Origin: Hericium rajendrae
Lineage: Eukaryota > Basidiomycota > Agaricomycetes > Russulales > Hericiaceae
Reading direction: 5' to 3'
Assembly: GCA_033439255.1 (NCBI GenBank)
Contig: CM065884.1
Span: 2,914,001 to 2,978,000, forward strand
Length of the DNA: 64,000 nt
A program made the translations under genes and the position numbers. Under the pieces are notes generated by a model that was not told the origin of the DNA, did not search any database, and saw nothing but the letters and a program-made list of their open reading frames with translations. This document shows positions 43,252 through 55,676 of the stretch, in pieces. Within the stretch, counting starts at the first letter, position 1. Every line of letters begins with the position of its first letter.

Positions 43252-45908
43252 GTAGGTGGCTTCAGCGATATCGAGCGGCATCAGGGGGTGCGTACCAGTT
43301 ACCAGGAAGTATGGGGAACAGCCCATGCACCGGCGGATGGTGATACGTTCTGACCAGAACACTGAGTGGGCTGAGTAGCTCCAATTCTTCTCCACGCCGT
43401 CAGCGGCCTTGATCAGGGCTTGGTGTATGTCAAAGTGTGCATGCTCAGCGATGCCGTTGGCTCTCGAGTTATAGCCCGAGATGCGGATATGCCGGACGTG
43501 GTACTTCTTTTCCAGCTGCGTCAGGGCTTTAACGAACGGGCTGCCGTTGTCGGACACGATTTCGGTGAGCATACCCCAGCGGCACAAGATGTCTTGATAA
43601 ATCCAATCAGCAATATGCTCGCTGCGTTCTTTGCGCAGCATGCACCATTCAGGAAAGTGGGACACAGAGCAACACCCTTGGACCAGGTATTGCATATTGT
43701 TGGACTTCGGCAGGTGCATGGTATCCATGTACATCTTCGCAAATAAAGGCGCGGGCACCGCAACCGTCGGCGGGATAAGGACTTTGCGGATCTGGAATGC
43801 TTGGCAAATATGGCACGAACGGACGAACCAAGCGATATCCGAGCCCATAAAAGGCCACCAGAAACGGACCGCGAGCAGGAGGGCGGTTGCAGCGACACCA
43901 CGGTGTCCCACGGACTCGTGAGTCTCGATGAGAGCAGCCCAGTGCTGGTCGGCGGGAGCACTAGTTTGTGTGCATTTGTCTTGGCATGCTTCCAGAGGTG
44001 GCCACCTTTCATGAAGAAGTCGCAGCAATAACGCAGGAAGCAAGCGTACTCCCGGTCCGTCAATCCGTCAGGGCAGATCGGATGGAGCAGGAAGTCGGTG
44101 ACGGCGCACAGTCGGGCATCCGTGAGGAGGGACTTTTCGGACCTTGGAACGTCTGCGTAGGATGCCAAGTGGTCTTGCGGAGGAGGCACAACAAAATCGC
44201 CAGTGGCGACATTGGTCGAGATGAGCTGTTGGGCCAGCTGAGGGCGGTTGTGGCCAATCCGAGGCACATTTATCATGTGTACAAAGCCATAAGCACGGTC
44301 GACCCAGTCGTCGAAGTCATCATCGGGTTCGGGCGCATTATCGTCCTGGGGGCAGCACCAGGAGAGGCCATCCAGCCCATGCTTCTCGCCAGGGACGTGA
44401 ACCAGGGTAAATTGAAACATAAGGATGCTGACGATCCACCGGTTCATGGACGCACTAGGGGTGAGATCGGGATTATTCAGCATGCCGGATATATAACGGG
44501 CGTCGACTTTGATAATCAGGTTGCAAACGCCAATGAGCCAGAGTTTGAGTGCGCGAAGGCTCCAGTATAGGCCATATAATTCCAGCTTTGGTTGGGAGAA
44601 GCACGCCTCACGGTTGTTCAGGGCGATAGAGCCGAAGCGGGCATACCGGTGAACTTTGGGGTCGTCCACATCTTGTTGACAGAGTAGGTAACCGATGGCA
44701 ATATAGGAGGTGTCGACGCCCAGGATCACTGAGGTGGGAGACTCGTAATCTATCGCGTGCAGGGCGGGTGATGCAAGTAGCACTTGCTTAAGGTCTTCCT
44801 GCACAGCCAACTGGTCTGGGCCGAACTCGAATGGGGTGTCCTTGCGCGTAAGCCGTACCAGATGATGAGCACGTTTTGCAAAGTTCTTGATGAAGATGCA
44901 GGCCACGCCAATGGTCCCGAGAAAAGCGCGAATGTCCGAGAGGTCAGTACAAGGTTGCCAGTTGCTGACCTTGGTGAGGTTGCTGAGTTCTGGCAAACGG
45001 CCCGCTGGCGTGCATCTATGACCGACGACAATGATCTCCAGTGCGCAAAGGACAGTCTTTTTCCCTGAGAAGGTACCACCACAATATTTCATGCATTGGA
45101 CAACACAGTTCGTGCCCTGGAAGTGTTCCCAGACGAAGCGACGGATACCGGGGTTCCAGAGTATAGTTTCAAAATTTCTGCCGGGCAACTCGTAACGGGT
45201 AGCGGGGCCTTTAATGGGGACATCATCGATATAGGGCATGGTGACAGCTGGGATTTCTGGCCGGAGGATTTCGGTAACGTCGTCGTGGAAGATAGGCACG
45301 GAGTTCGTCCACCCCATGGGCAGCGTAATGAGCCGTTTGGGCCCGAACGGGGTTTGGAACGTGGTCATGTCACGGGACTCCTCCGCCAAGAGTCGCTCGT
45401 CGTAATCAACGTAGAGATTGAGGATGCCACCACAAGCATGCCCGGCGAACTGCTCAGAGAGCTGGTCGGTAAAAGGCAGGACGCCCGAGTGAGCGATAGT
45501 GACTTTGTTGAGCGGTTCGAGACTGTGCACAATGCGCAGGCTTGTACCATCTTTTTTGGTGATGCAGAACCAGCGTGAGCGATATGACGATGACGAAGGC
45601 TCATATATGCTGGCGGCAATCTTGGTACGGATGATCTCGCAGACCTTGTCATGGATGCCTGGTGGGATTGGACAGTTCTTCAAGACCCAGGGGGTGTGCA
45701 GTATGACCGGCATAACCACTGAGGGGAAGAAGTCTTCGCAGAAATGCCCCCACTCTGAATCATCCCAGGCGAAGGCGGTATCGTGGAGGCACATGAAATG
45801 GTGGAGTAGGTCGCGCTCGGCGGGCCAGAGGAAACCTTCTGGGTGGGTGCGATCGATAACCGCTTTTCTTTCTTCAGTATAGCGGGCAGTGGGAGCGAAC
45901 GGGGGCAA
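43252..45908 (-). pseudogene. Gypsy-type pol fragment: RT, RNase H, integrase (frameshifted, truncated)
   Basis: One frame (45908 to about 43990) encodes the linker and reverse transcriptase. Landmarks are YRSRWFCITKKDGTSLRIVHSLEPLN, the LNLYVDYDER block, FQTPFGPKRLITLPMGWTNS and catalytic YIDDV, followed by RNase H (ILGVDTSYIAIG...LELYGLYWSLR...VPGEKHGLDGLS). The frame then shifts near 43950-43990, and a second frame carries integrase: the zinc motif H-x4-H...CHIC, then D (MYMDTMH), D (IVSDNGSPF) and E (NGIAEHAHFD). The frame ends at 43252, where GCE copy 3 was inserted, so the integrase C-terminus and 3' LTR are gone. Gypsy (Ty3) order (RT-RH-IN) is clear. Confidence 0.88.
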
Positions 45909-46365
45909 ATTGGGAGATAACTCCGGCAGGTCTTGGAGAGGATCGCCCTTGATGTTACAGAGAACCCAAAAATGCTCGGGGAGGTCCGTAAATACTGGGC
46001 AGACTTTTTGGGCAACTGGCTTGTATTTCTTGTGGCATAAGAGGTGACAGGAGGACCGGTATCCATCGTGCCAGGAGGTGGCAGACTCGGGCGACCTTGC
46101 TTGGAAGCGGAAGCGGACTTGCAGGCTGTAGCGGAGAGAAAGGCAGACAACAAATTAGATTTATCGGGGGCGTCCGAAAGCGAAGGACCCCCCGGGCTAG
46201 CATCGAGAAGCGAGGCATCACAGGCATAGAGATAAAGAGATTGAAGATGATCTTGGTGTTTTTCTGGGTTTTCGGAACATTTTGGGGGTATAGCGGCGTA
46301 AGCCGTGATTTGCGGTGTCTCCGAGTCGAAATCAACGATGAAGGCGACCTCTCCTTGATCTTTGA

Positions 46366-47448
46366 TCAAATCATCGAAGCACGAAAATCCTCCTTTGCCG
46401 TGAGCGTATACTGAATGTCAGTGCACGGGTGGGTGGGGATCGTGGCTGCTTCGCCGGTGTTTGGGTCAAAGATGGTGATGGTCTGCATTTCATTGTGGTA
46501 GCTGTGTACAACGGACTCAGTAAGCACATCAAAGGGGCGTCTGAGTAGGATATTGTAGGCGGGCGACCGAAGGACGTGTATTTGGAGGTAGAGAACAATG
46601 TTGCCGAAGACTGCAGGCACGTTTTGGCACAGGCCCAGCAAGTCATCAAGCTCGTCGTTGGTGGATTGCATAGTGAGGATAATCGTGGGGTCGTACTACA
46701 GGCCTAAAGTATAGCAAACACTCTCTGACATGGAGATGACCTGAGAACCTGGGTCCAAGATGCACTCGACCGGTTCTTGATGATCTATGAGTGCTGCAAT
46801 AGAGCGCAACGCCGCAGACTCGCACGAGATGATTAGGGGTTTAGGCTTTTCATCTGGGTGGAGTTGCTTGAGGTACTGCTTGTAGGGATCTGGGAGGACG
46901 ACAGCACCTTCCGGCAGCTCGGCGCACTGGTGCGAAAGGATAGATACCCGTGGATGAGGGGGCGAGGCCGGGTGCTGCACACGGTCGCCTTCGGCAGGCT
47001 CGCTCGTGAACTGGATACCTGCAGCGAGCTCTACTTGACACGCCGGCGAGGCCAGCTCCTCGACTGCATCTTCGCCTGGCAGCTCGGAGAGCAGGTCAGT
47101 CTTGTTAAGGACTTCCAACAGGTTCTGTCCCACCACCGGATGCGTGTGACACCATGAGACTGCCTCCTTGTATTTTGCACATAGTGCAGGCGCCAGGGAC
47201 CAGAGCTCGCCCTGGGTGACCTCGATAGGGAGTGACATGGCGCGCGCGAACACGCGGTCCAGCACGTCTTGCCTGACTGAGTCTTGCGCATGGCGGGTAG
47301 GGCCCGTCTCTTCGACTACTTCGATCACTGGGACTTGCACGGGCCTTGCACCGTCGCGGGCTCTGACAAACGGATGGATGGGACCATCAGGGTCGGGGAG
47401 GTCGTCGCGTACTGCAGGTTGAGACAGAAGGTGGGGGGGACATCTCAT
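46366..47448 (-). pseudogene. Gypsy-type gag-pol linker and aspartic protease
   Basis: This frame ends in the retropepsin-like sequence VECILDPGSQVISMSESVCYTLGL. After an in-frame TAG (46698-46696) it continues YDPTIILTMQSTNDELDDLL...PAYNILLRRPFDVLTESVV. The family normally has Gln at the TAG, so this is a C-to-T change (CAG to TAG). It precedes the RT frame at 45908, separated by a degenerate linker (45909-46365). Confidence 0.78.
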
Positions 47449-48857
47449 TCCGGGCCTGGGGCCGGTGAAGCTTGCGAGGGGGGCAGGGACGCCCGCGGCG
47501 GCTCTGGTTCATCCTCGATGGTTGGGCACGGTGGCGCACGGGGCAATCGTGGAGGGGCTGGTTGGCGGGCAGGCTCTTCCATCCTGTGAGCTCGTTCCAA
47601 CGCCCGGTTAGCTCTATCACAGCTGGCCGCGGCATTGGGTGGGGGCACAACTGAGGCGTCCTTCAACTGGTATAACTGCCGTAGCTCGTCCTCGAGGCTC
47701 TCAATCCGCATGTCTGTGGTGAGCTGGTACAACCCTGCCTGGACCTGGGTATAGGGGGACGCGGTAGTCTGAGCGTATGCCGGCGTGACGCGATAGCTGT
47801 AGGGAGTGAGCCCCGCCTGTGGCGAACTTGCCTGGTGGGTACCGGCTACACCCATCATAAGCTGACCCGTAGCTCGCTGATTGGGGTTCATACGGTGGTA
47901 TTCGTCGATCTGTTCGGCCATAGTCACACCTGGGGGTCCTTGCGGGAGCCAAGCCCCAGAGGGTAAGACCATCTTGCCTTGGACATCCTTCTTGCACTTG
48001 CCGGTGGCCATGTATTCCTGGGCTGTCATGCATTCGTGCATGAAATGCCCCACGTTCCCACAGAAGTTGCACTGATCTGACCCCATTCGCCCGCGCATTG
48101 GTGCACCTTGATTACCTCCGGAGACCATCTGTTGACGCGATGGCTGCTGCGCGCTCCTCAAGAGGATATCGGCCAGTGACGCTAACTGCTCACTCTTAAT
48201 CTGGATAGTCATTCCTGAGCCTGCATCGGCAGTTGATGACAACACGGTGGCTTGAGTTGAAGACGGTCCATGCAGGTACGGGTCGGGGGTGATGGCAGTG
48301 CCATACATGCACCACTCCGCGGCCCTATAGACATCGTTGATCGGGTGCAGATTGTCGGGATGGTGATCAGGCTTGGTAAGAGCAAGGCGGTCCTCTACCC
48401 GCAGGCGAAGACATTCGGGGAGCGCCGCCAAAAACCAGTGTTGTTCCTTGATATCAGAGATGCAGTTCTTGCCTTTCAGGTAGCGCGTGATGACCGTGAA
48501 CTTGCGTGAGAACGCACCAAGTTCGCCGACGGAACTGAGGGTGGACTCGGTGGTTCGGTGCACGAGTGACTCCAAATCTTGACGCAAAAAGGTATTCTCC
48601 TTAGCCGAGCCCAGGTAGAGTTTGTGTATAGCTTTCTTGAATTCGTCCCAAATGCCGGCGGCGTACTTGGCCTCGGACCGCCACAACTTTTGTGCGTCAA
48701 CATCTGAGAGGAGACGGACTGCATGGCTCTTTTTCTCCACGTCATCTGCCACAGAGGAACGCTGAAAACAAAATTCGAGATCAAGGAAGTAACGGCCCAG
48801 CTCGCGGGGGGAGTTGGTGTCGAACTTGGGAGCACCACTCTCGCCGCACATAGGCAT
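47445..48857 (-). pseudogene. Gypsy-type gag with zinc knuckle
   Basis: 470-codon frame. Landmarks are APKFDTNSPRELGRYFLDLEF, the capsid-like WRSEAKYAAGIWDEFKKAIHKLYLGSAKE, a knuckle CNFCGNVGHFMHEC and a Pro-rich C-terminus. Normal gag N-terminal sequence continues upstream in other frames to about 49387 (PIDEEFEIPELERSF), with a TGA at 49030-49028 and a frameshift. It belongs to the same element as the protease and pol to its left. Confidence 0.8.
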
Positions 48858-50683
48858 GGAGGGGGGGGCATGACTGGTTGGATACTTGGTGGCCTGGGGA
48901 AGGGGAAACGTGCAGGGGCTAGTGGACTGTGTTGTTGAGTAGCAGAAGGGGGATGGGGGGTAGCAGGCAAAGTCGCCTGGTGCAGCGTTGTCCTAGGACC
49001 TGCGGTAGCAGAGGGGCCAGCAAGGGGTCACGGCGCCGGGGTTGGCGATACGGGTGGAGTAGGAACGATGAAGGAACGCTCGAGCTCGGGAATTTCGAAC
49101 TCTTCGTCGATGGGAGTCAGGGGACTAGTGGGAGTTGGAACCGGTGGGAAAGGTGACAGTAGGTCGGGGGAAGCTTGCTGAGGGTCCTGAGTTGCAACAC
49201 GGACTTCTTGTTTGAGGGTACGATCTGGATTCGACCGTGCGCTACTCCTAGTACGACGCAGCTCTATTTTGAGTATGGAACCCTGGCGGTGGGCTCCAAA
49301 ATGATGTGTGGACCCTGGGAATGGAGGCGGCAGCCAAAACCAAAACCAACAGAGTACCAGGGGGTGCGAGGGGACCAAGTATCTCAAGAGGGGAGCATCG
49401 GGATGTGTAGCTGACAGGTGACCGTACTATGGGTGGGGGAGCAAGATCGCGGAGGGCGAGCTTGCTGCGTGCGGATGACTTCCGACACGGTTCTGCTAGG
49501 GATGGTTATGGTACGGCAAGACTCACGGGTCTTAGGTGATATGGCTTGTAGATAATGGCGCGGCGACGAGTACGACAAATACGATGAGCAAAACGAGAAA
49601 GTGAGAAAGGCTACGTCTGAGACGTGCTTAGAAGCTGGCTGTGAGAACATCAAATGATGGGCTTTGTGAAATCTGAGCTCTGAGGGGAAAAGGGCAGACT
49701 CCATTCTGATTCTCCAAGTCCGTAGCTACGGTACAAATGGGCAAGGCCGCCTCAGGCAGCCCGGCATGACTATCTACGACAACCTCTCGCTGACCGACCC
49801 AATCTCCAATCCCTTCCTGATCCTGCCTGCTCCGGGTCCCTTGGTGAGTGGAGTTGTTGCGGCTCGGCCCGTGCAGGGCAGAGGGCGTGTGCGTGGTACG
49901 AGCGAATCAAAGGCGCCGCCTTACAACGCCGCCCGGGGCGTGCATCGGGAACGGCAGGCACGTCGAGCTGGAATGGCTGGGATGACGTCAGTAGCGCACT
50001 GTCGTGGGTGCTGCTCGTGATCCGGAGGTGTGTGGGCATTCGAGGGCACATTGACTGAGCCAGCTGGTTCTTCTGGGCGTGCTTCTGTTCCTGTGCCGCT
50101 GACTCGTCCGATCGGTTGATCTCTAGCCCGTTCGGTGCATCAGACCACGGGACACCAACTTTAGTCCGACCCAGTCTGTTCTGAACCCGTGGGGGCGCTT
50201 GTCCTGTGCGGGGAGCAACGTCGCGGTGGGTGGACTTGGTGCGGCTGAGGTGAAGTGGAGCGGGACTGGCAAGGAAGCAGGGAGTGGCCAATGCCATTGC
50301 AAGGCACACTAAGGGGTGCATCAGTGGAGAGAAATGGAGTGATCCGTGACAGTTCTCTGCTGTCTACAACCAAGTCTTGACACCTGGACAATCTCTCATA
50401 CACCCACCTCACCTCCTTACTATCGCCCATCATACCTCTCTTCTTTGAACCCTTCACCGCTGACATCTTGACCGTATCTCGACATCCATTCCATCAACCT
50501 CATCTCCCCTTCCCCATCGCCAACACCATCGAGGGCAGTGCACTCATTCCCCTCCTCCGCTATTGTGCTGTGAAGCATTGGGAAGCTGAAGGAGTTTGGT
50601 TTCGATTGAGATCGTGGAAACCACATGCAGGTGCTATCTCCATTGTGTTATACGTTCGAATTTGAGTTGCTTTTGATGTCGAC
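48858..50683. other. Decayed retroelement DNA, no confident LTR
   Basis: 48858-49387 holds the gag N-terminus in broken frames. From 49390 to 50683 I see no domain I can name. It should contain the 5' LTR or leader of the minus-strand Gypsy and the leader of the plus-strand gag that follows, but I could not place LTR edges. Confidence 0.4.
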
Positions 50684-52366
50684 TTGCAAGAATTCACGTT
50701 TGGTGCCTTGGACATCACCTACCACTGTCACCAACCCAACCGAGGATCCCCTGTGAGCATCCTGCCATCGACCTCGTTCACCTTTTGCACACTAGGTTTT
50801 TTCACCCCAGAACCCTCGCCTGAGCCTGTGTGGGCCAGAGAACACCTCGGCCACCAATTCCTCAGAACCCCGTACTCGGATCCCCTCTACCCTCGTGCCC
50901 TTGGTTGTTGCCCAGTTGTGGCTGACTTCTTCTAGACGTCACCATTGATCCCACCGACCCCCATTTATCAGACCACAGAACCATACCCACTTGGCATCTT
51001 CGCCTCGCTTGACAAATACTTCATCTACACCCTTTCTGGCATCGTTCGAGTAGACTTTGCCACTTCGAACGAGGACGACGACACTCCTGCACAGTGGTAC
51101 TTCCTAGACCATGATGATGAGGCAGACCTTGAGCTTAATGACTTCGACGTTGCAGCTACAGAACACTGCCGCCAACACCCCGCTACCCCACCGCTTCCCA
51201 CTGTTGCTCTTTCTAGTGCAGATTCTCCCCCTGCTTGTACCGCACCACTTGTTGTTCCCCCAGATATTACCTTCAACCCGGTAACCAACAACTACTACGC
51301 ATACTGCTCCGACACCAATCAGCTTGTAGTCAGTTGGAGACCCAGCCTCGTAGAAGAAAGTGACCTGTGGTTTTGGCAGGCCAGTACCCTCTTCTTAACT
51401 GCTGCAGAACTTGCACTCTCTCAGGCAGTTATAGAGAATCTCGCTCAGCAACAAGCTACCCGCCTCAATACCCTTCGGGTTCCACTACCACCACCTGTTT
51501 CGACCCCTACCCCAGTACCAGTCCCCTCACCTGCTCCACCTGTTGCCGCTGTTGCATCGACATCCACCGTCAACATCAAACCAATCATCGCCCCAGCTCC
51601 CCCTGCCCAGCCATCCATCGACATGTCCAACCCTGAGATCGGTGTCAAACCTGCTCCCTTTGAGGGAGATCGTTCCAAGTCCAAGGAATTTCAGCTGCGT
51701 ATTCGCTTATTCCTTCGCGCCAACTCTGTCAGGTATAAAGATGATACCGCCCAGATCTCCCTCTTTCTCGACCTCTGCCAGGGCCCCATTGCTGGCCAGT
51801 GGGCCACCCAGCATGTTGAGGAGATCCTTGAGGATGATGACCTCGTGGCTGCAAATAAGTCTCCAGCTTATGTTCCTCGCTACGCCGACCTCACCGCCCT
51901 TCAAACTTGTTTCAACTTGGACTTCTCCCCCCTTGACAACTCCAAGGACACCTCCCATGCCATTCAGACCCTCCAGATGGGTACGCGCCCAGTCATCGAC
52001 TACATCACTGAGTTCGAGTCCTTCACTCCTCGCACCGGCTACAACAATGTGGCCCTGATCGACTGGTTCCTGCATGGCCTAAACAGCACCCTGCGGGATG
52101 ATTGCCAGTGCAGCTACCCCATGCCCACCACCCTGGCTGAGTGGAAGGCAAGGGCCCATGACAGGAATGCTGCCTACCTCATGCGCACCCGGTTCCAGAG
52201 TCCCCACCCTACAACTGGGTGCACCCCGGTGAGCACTCGCTCCCCTCAGTCCACATCTACTGGCCGATCCTGCACAGTTGCTGCTACAGGTGCCCAACTG
52301 CCCAAACTCTCGGAGCCTGACCGTGAGCGTCTCAGGTGTGAGGGCGGTTGCTTCCGCTGCTGCCAC
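50684..52366 (+). pseudogene. Gag of a second retroelement type, truncated at the zinc knuckle
   Basis: It starts MQEFTFGALDITYHCHQP at 50684. The frame slips around 50930-50985 (the expected DVTIDPTDP is in another frame), then is open from PYPLGIFASLDKYFIYTLSG to the end. Landmarks are SNEDDDTPAQWYFLDHDDEADLELNDFDVAA, a Pro-rich linker, the capsid-like domain PAPFEGDRSKSKEFQLRIRLFLRAN...GQWATQH...FEDF-like blocks and a basic stretch ending CFRCCHN, where a CCHC knuckle should continue. There the KDZ-2-type arm starts. No pol follows. Confidence 0.75.
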
Positions 52367-52856
52367 AACTGAGGGGGTCAGTCAAGTTAACTATACTACC
52401 AATATATTAGGGTTAAGAAAGTGATCGTAATCATTGCATAGTAACATGTGATATAATACAGAAGGTTAGTAGTAATGATACCTATAGGGATATATTAGTG
52501 ATGGTTTAGTATTCATCTGCATGATAGAAAGATAGTAGTAATGATCAGTTGAGCCTGTCTTGAAGAAACATCAGGGTTAGTAGTAATGCTGGCTTATGGT
52601 GACAAGATGGGGACTTAGTAGTTATGGCATGGTCAGCCTAATTTTGTAGCATGGGATGGTAGTAGTAATGTTTTGCTAAGCAAAATAGGACATTAGTAGT
52701 AATCATCTCTCTGACAGAATGGAGCATTAGTAGTCATCCTGCAAAGAGGCCAGATACATTACTAACTCATCTGCACAATCACTATGTGGCTGAACTTTGG
52801 ATTGAGATGTTAGTAGTCATCCTACAAGGAGGTCTGATGCTTTACTAGCTTACCTG
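52367..52856 (+). mobile_element. Second KDZ-2-type terminus, truncated
   Basis: AACTGAGGGGGTCAGTCAAG and the following 490 bp match the inverse of the KDZ-2 right end (42670-43157) almost base for base. The interior would continue to the right but is cut by a retroelement LTR at 52857. The flanking 5 bp ACCTG (52852-52856) would be its duplication. Confidence 0.8.
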
Positions 52857-53455
52857 TGTAAGGATTGCATCCTTACTAGCTCCGCAAACGATGGTATTGC
52901 GCCCACGTGAAGACATACGACGCGTCGCGATGCGCCCCGATTGCTTATCTCTTTGACTCTATAGATTCTATGCTACGATAACCCCTTTACTTGCTTTGTT
53001 CTGCGAGCCTCGTGCTCTTTCTCTTTCTCTTTCCTTTCTCTTGTTTCCATCCTTTGTGTCTCGAAACCGACTCATTTCCCCTTACTATACAGGCCCGAGA
53101 GCCTCACTCTTCGTAGTATAAAAAGCCCTTGGATTCCTCCTGTATCTACATCATCTCCCGAGCTATTCAGTTTGTTTCCGCTTTCTCGCCCTCCGACGCC
53201 CGACTCAGCCGTTCAGACGACACGACAGCCTTCGACGTACCGCCGCGATTGCTCCCGTTCCGTCTCTTTAGCTTCGCTCTCATCGCTCTCATCTCTCTCG
53301 ATCTCTGGACTCTCCCCTTGGGACGAAGTCAATAACTCGCACTCACCTTCACCTGGAGCCCACCGCGAGGGGAAGTCCATTGGATCTCTCCTCACCATTG
53401 AGTTAGCCAACTCTCTGTCTCGTTTCGATTAATTCTTCTTTAGTTCTTAGTGGTT
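52857..53455 (+). repeat. 5' LTR of outer Gypsy element
   Basis: It starts TGTAAGGATTGCATCC directly after KDZ arm sequence. It contains a TATAAAAAG box at 53117-53125 and CT-rich downstream sequence. The right edge is approximate (about 53450), close to tggttgcca, which may be the primer-binding region. No second copy lies in the window to fix the edge. Confidence 0.55.
53117..53125 (+). promoter_or_regulatory. TATA box of outer Gypsy LTR
   Basis: TATAAAAAG, about 260 bp into the LTR. Transcription would start about 30 bp downstream, giving an LTR R-U5 of about 300 bp. Confidence 0.55.
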
Positions 53456-53478
53456 GCCATTAGAGGCAGCCGCAGTTT

Positions 53479-55417
53479 ATGCCCACAGCCGCCGACGCAC
53501 TCTCGAAGGGACCTGCAAATCAGCCGAAGAAGACGACGAGTAGCGAGTCCGCACCTCGCAAGACCACCACCACCACCCGCACGCGTATCGCGCCCCAGCC
53601 CACCGACCGACGAACCCGTTCAGCCTCCACCAGTACCCGCCCTGCCGTTCCCGCCCCCGCCTCCTCCATCCCACGTCCCCAGATATTTCCTGCACCAGCG
53701 TCAGCCGATACACCGCCGCTAGCCTCAGACTCGTCAGAAATCGACTCGGGCGACGTCTCGCCCAGTGACCTACCGGATTCCTCACCCGAACGTACAGCAG
53801 CCCCGCTACCATCATTGACCTCACCCGCTCTCATAATCCCCTCTATCACCATCTCGCCCGCACCCTTAGCTCAGGCCCAGCGCTCGAATCCTGTCTCCAA
53901 CACTGCTCGCCTCTCCGCTCCTGCGCCCTTCGCATCCCGTATGCCCGCATCCGTGCCCGCTACCAAACGAGCAACCGCCGCTCCGATTGCTGCACCACCT
54001 ACCCCGTCTACACAACCCGCACCTACCCCTTCCGCACCTTTGCCATCACCGACACCCACAATGCCTGCCGGCACTACCACTGCACGTACTGGCCCCGGTG
54101 CCATGCCCAATCCACGCTCGCATCAGGCCGCCATCTTCTCCGGCAAATCCAAGGATTTTAAAGACTTCATTCAGGAGTATGATGACCTCGCGACGAGCTG
54201 TGGCCTCAATGAGAAGGAGAAGTCCGAGACGATTCTGCGATACATACCAACCGAGATCCGGGACCTCTGGCGCGCCCAGAATGGCTTCGGGGACATCACT
54301 CAGTGGGACGCGTTCAAGAAGGCGCTGGAAAAGCTCTATCCCGACACAGCGAAGGAGAGTCGCTACACCAAGCGTGCTTTGTCCGATTTTGTTCAGCGCT
54401 CAGCGACGATACGGATGGAGGATGAAGAAGACGTACTTACCTACTACCGGGAGTTCCTGACGCTCGCGACGCCGCTGTCGAACGCCAAGCGCATCACTGA
54501 GGAGGACCGCGACCAGGAATTCTTTTTCGGATTTCACCCCGAGGACCGCCTCCTGCTCATGAATCGTCTCGCCGCCAGCAACCCCACGCATGACACGAGG
54601 AAGCTGTATAGTTACCTTGTCGTCGCCGAAGCCGCGCGTTCACTCTTCTCGAGCGCACATTTCTACCCTGTCCATCTTCAGCGCAGCAGCGACTTGCCGA
54701 TCGATTGGTATCACCGACGAGAGGGCCAGGCAGCAGAGGAGAAGTCGAGAAAGGAATGGATGGCGGGGAGGGAGCAGCGGTCATGGGAGAAGGAGGCGGA
54801 AGAGTTGCGTGGGAGGGAAGAGCCGTGAGAACGCCAGGAGCGCGCGCCCGACTACGAGACACGCCGTGTGCGCATCGCCGAGCCACCTGTTCAAGAAACC
54901 CCGAAGCGCGCCAATGACGACCGCAAAATCGAGGACCTCATGTCCAAGCTGCATGGCCTGTCCATCACCGAGCCAAGCTATGCCGTCCTCTACGGACAGT
55001 GCGCCCACCGGTTCCCGAACGTCGCGAACTTCCTCCCGAAACCGGTCTTCGCTCAAGCAGCCCCGAACGTGTCGGCTTACCAGTACACAGCGCCGATTAC
55101 AGCTGCGCCTGCAGGAACCACCCCATTTGCCCCGACTTCTGCTGCTTCGTTCTTCCGCCAGCCTGCGCAACGCCCCACAGGATGTTCCTTCTGCAACCAG
55201 GCAGGACACCGCATCCGCGAATGTGGGAGCACGCGTGAATACGTGCAGACGGGCCGTGCAACGCTCTGGAACGACCGCCTATACCTCCCGAATAATGCCC
55301 CAGTACCGAACGACAGCACCGGACGTGGCATCAAGGCCGGCATCGACGCCTGGCTCACGACGAACACGACCTTGCTGCCACTCGCTCTCGTGCCCGAGAT
55401 GCAGGGTCCGCCGCCGC
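53479..55417 (+). pseudogene. Gag of outer Gypsy element, 5' part
   Basis: It starts MPTAADALSKGPANQP, with a Pro/Ser/Thr-rich first 200 residues. The capsid-like domain is FSGKSKDFKDFIQEYDDLATSCGLNEKEKSETILRYI...LYPDTAKESRYTKRALSDFV...EDVLTYYREF. An in-frame TGA at 54826-54828 (REEP*ERQERAP) fits CGA-to-TGA. It continues to the knuckle CSFCNQAGHRIREC and EMQGPP. At 55418 the frame enters the LTR of the inserted element. Removing that element and one 7-bp duplication joins CCG CCG CAT in frame to 62496. Confidence 0.82.
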
Positions 55418-55582
55418 TGGAGCAGGCCCAGAGGAGAGAAGGCTGAGACAGCTCTGGTGATGTCGATGATGTCTATGCTACTACATGCTGCCTCTGATCT
55501 ATCTCTGTGCTGACTAATCCTCGCTCTATGGTGGTGTGATCACGTGATCAGTGCCTCTGCACCCCCTCACTCTCCTACTCCA
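55418..55582 (-). repeat. 3' LTR of inner Gypsy element
   Basis: 165 bp, TGGAG...CTCCA. It looks identical to 62324-62488. The left flank is CCGCCGC (55411-55417). Confidence 0.9.
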
Positions 55583-55585
55583 TCG

Positions 55586-55595
55586 TCCCCCCCTC
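55586..55595 (-). other. Polypurine tract of inner Gypsy
   Basis: gaggggggga on the minus strand, 3 nt before the 3' LTR. This is the usual position for plus-strand priming. Confidence 0.7.
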
Positions 55596-55676
55596 GAACA
55601 TGGCGCCGCCCTCGGCGACCTCAGACCGTCGGACACAACCCATACCTGCACCCAAACTGCCCATCTAACTGCCACC

